This document shows positions 62,230-64,000 of a stretch of 64,000 bases of DNA, piece after piece. The stretch's first letter is position 1; every line of letters begins with the position of its first letter. Where the stretch lies: contig NC_083382.1 in the NCBI RefSeq assembly GCF_031755915.1, forward strand, positions 8,432,001 to 8,496,000. The letters are read 5' to 3'. The notes under the pieces were generated by a model. The model was not told the origin of the DNA. It did not search any database and worked only from the letters and a program-made list of their open reading frames with translations. The translations under genes were made by a program, and so were the position numbers. The DNA comes from Ziziphus jujuba (lineage: Eukaryota > Streptophyta > Magnoliopsida > Rosales > Rhamnaceae).

Positions 62230-63107
62230 GCTCCTAATAATAGTTTTGTGGTAATGCATCTATGGATGAAGAAATACTATCACTATTTGGGTTTGAATCA
62301 ATCGATGTGGAAACATTAATCTGGGGCATTGTTATTTCAGTCCTCACATATTCAACTTTCGGTTCTTTATTCGTTCGAACAAGTTTTGGTTGATATTTTT
62401 CAATTGCCTCCAACTTTGTTCCATCTTCTTTCATTGTAGGTCCATACCTTCCGTTCAAATTCAAGAATCGTTTTGCAAGAAATTGACCATATTAAACAAA
62501 CGGTTCTCGTCCATGCACATTATAACATAAGTTGTTAGACTTCTTCCCTCTTCTAACCTCTTTAAGCAGATTGGTTCTTGTATGGTCAAGAGCTCAACAA
62601 TGACCATACCAAAGCTGTAAACGTCACTTTTCTCTGTAAATTGGCACCCTAGAAACACTCAGGGTCCAAGTAGCCAAATGTACCATGTAACCATTATAGT
62701 AACATGTGTTTGGTCAGATTGACTACCAACTCTGCTACTTTTGCTCTCAACTTCTCATCTAAGAGTATGTTTGATGACTTAATATCTTGGTGGTAAATAG
62801 GAAAGGAAGTTGCAAAGTGTAAGTATGGCATATTAGCTCCTGTAACTTCTAGTGCAATTCTTTAAGTCCATTAGCCATGTAAAAGAAATTCCTCATTTTG
62901 GTCATGTATATGCTCGGGAAAGTGTACCATTGTGTATAAATAGCATCCTAGCAGTTTAACCACATTCCTGTGTTAATTTGGGAAAGAATGATAACCTTAT
63001 CAATGAATCTTGTGAGTTTCTCTTCATCAACTATTTTAAACTTCCTCACGATTACAATTTTTCTCTCTTCCAACATTTCTTTGTAAACAGTGCCTTGGCT
63101 GTCAGGA
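62230..63107 (-). pseudogene. WAK-like kinase pseudogene, copy B
   Basis: Minus-strand kinase remnants: ILSQIN and NVVKLLG (about 62,990-62,940), the [19 protein letters not shown] region (about 62,640), MCMDENRLFNMV (about 62,500), then a jump into FLNLNGRYGPTMKE and the C-terminal INVSTSIDSNPNSDS tail (to about 62,240). About 35-40 residues expected between NRLF and the tail are missing and the join shifts the frame. Further stops and indels occur, including in the HRD/DFG region. Truncated at its N-terminal side by the LTR insertion at 63,108. This copy provides the CACTA empty site near 62,500. Confidence 0.85.
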
Positions 63108-64000
63108 CCCGTCCAAAATTTCTCATCAGAACCCTAGACAAGCCCTGATCCCAAGGAAACCCTACCGGACCCTCCAACGGAAAATCCGGCAGAACCTCCC
63201 CTAAGGGTTGGACTTAACACAAATTTCCTGCACTGAAATCACACTTCTATACTTGTCCCCTTATTCCTCCCACAATACTACAAATTAATTCCACAATTTT
63301 GCAGCACTTCAAAGGAAAACAGTAATCCAGTGCATAAATAATACATAAGTGTCGAGAACAGTATACAGAGCTTCATGAAGTACTATTAAACAGAGAATAC
63401 AACAAAGATGAAAGAAATATTACAATTGAAATAAACGAGTACAAAGGTACTTCTCGAACTACGATAGCGGCGGAGATCTAATTCGCTCTGGAAGAACGCC
63501 TACCACCCCTTGCACCTAAGGGAATAGAATTTAAAAACGTGAGATGCTAATCATCTCAGTGAGTGACCCTATCTACTGAACACTTTTAATATTAATCATA
63601 TAACAAATAAGGGAATTTAATTAATACTGGCAATTAAATAGGTAAATAAATAATAACAGTTAAAAATAATAATTTCTCTCAAAACTCTCACTATTCACTT
63701 CGTTGGAAATGTTCCCTTTTTAAAACATTTTCACAAAACCCATTATTCGCATTTTCCGAAAACCAAGGGATCAAATAATTTAATAAACAATAAATAAATA
63801 CCCCAAATATAAATAAAATGTAATAAACTATAATAAATAATTTTTGAACACTTTGGGGTTTGAAATTTCTATCCAAAAATTTATACTTGACGTACCACAC
63901 CATATACCAGTGATGCCCTCTGATACCCAGCGTCCCGAGCACCAACTGGCGGGAGGTCAAAGAGAGAAACTTGTAAACGGCACTTCGGCGTCCCGACAGT
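63108..64000 (-). mobile_element. LTR retrotransposon end, reverse orientation, runs off the window
   Basis: Starts TGTCAGGACCCGTCC right after CCTTGGC of the WAK pseudogene. Its reverse complement ends GGACGGGTCCTGACA, like the gypsy LTR end (GGTCCTGTCA) and the solo LTR at 10,615. Internal phrases around 63,540-63,575 (AATCATCTCAGTGAGTGA) parallel the CTGAGATTTC...CTCAC tract of the gypsy LTRs. It is therefore an LTR of the same broad group. The other end lies outside. Confidence 0.75.

Overview
The window is AT-rich nuclear DNA from a flowering plant, most likely a woody dicot. The evidence is spliced genes with GT-AG introns, wall-associated-kinase-like (WAK-like) receptor genes, a CACTA transposon with plant-type transposase domains, a chromodomain-bearing Ty3/gypsy retrotransposon, a TRIM element, and fragments of VPS37-, D-type-cyclin- and NUDT1-like plant genes. 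I cannot name the species from sequence alone. No rRNA, tRNA or CRISPR was seen.

Layout. 1-5.2 kb is AT-rich DNA holding a decayed NUDT1-like Nudix gene (minus strand) whose intron carries a young TRIM. From about 5.28 kb begins copy A of a diverged segmental duplication, which runs 5.28-8.33, 10.62-11.44 and 30.04-30.65 kb. Its partner, copy B, lies at 48.48-48.71 and 59.26-63.11 kb. Copy A is interrupted by a 2.3-kb LTR-like insertion (8.33-10.62 kb) and an 18.6-kb CACTA element (11,439-30,038). Copy B is interrupted by a 10.4-kb Tekay-like gypsy element (48.72-59.14 kb) and by an LTR that leaves the window (63,108-64,000).

The CACTA element is the most notable object. It has CACTAC termini, a 3-bp ACG target duplication, and a matching empty site in copy B near 62,500. 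It carries two divergently arranged spliced genes that both read open by hand. One is a 1,084-aa Tnp2-type transposase (plus strand). The other is a 776-aa second protein (minus strand) with a PF03004-like N-terminal half and a C-terminal Ulp1/C48-like cysteine protease domain that keeps its His-Asp-Gln-Cys signature. About 40 perfect or near-perfect palindromes built on GGCGACGCATAA / TTATGCGTCGCC form two satellite-like arrays with a roughly 170-bp monomer and a roughly 518-bp three-monomer higher-order period. One array lies between the divergent genes and the other beyond the 3' end of the protease-bearing gene. Both ends also carry GTCGC/GCGAC-rich subterminal repeats. Together they look like a complete transposition system: two proteins plus DNA sites sharing one core motif.

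The host locus is a WAK-like cluster on the minus strand. One gene (32,841-35,889; three exons, 764 aa) looks intact. Its downstream neighbour is a pseudogene cut in two by the CACTA element, its kinase body at 30.04-31.89 kb and its C-terminal tail at 11.17-11.42 kb. A third copy, in segment B, is a pseudogene carrying the same internal deletion. Between the copies, 43.8-48.2 kb holds an internally deleted CACTA relative joined directly to fragments of a VPS37-like gene, followed by a D-type cyclin fragment, which is a possible gene-capture structure. The remaining DNA (35.9-43.8 kb and parts of 3-5 kb) is AT-rich, without recognisable genes.
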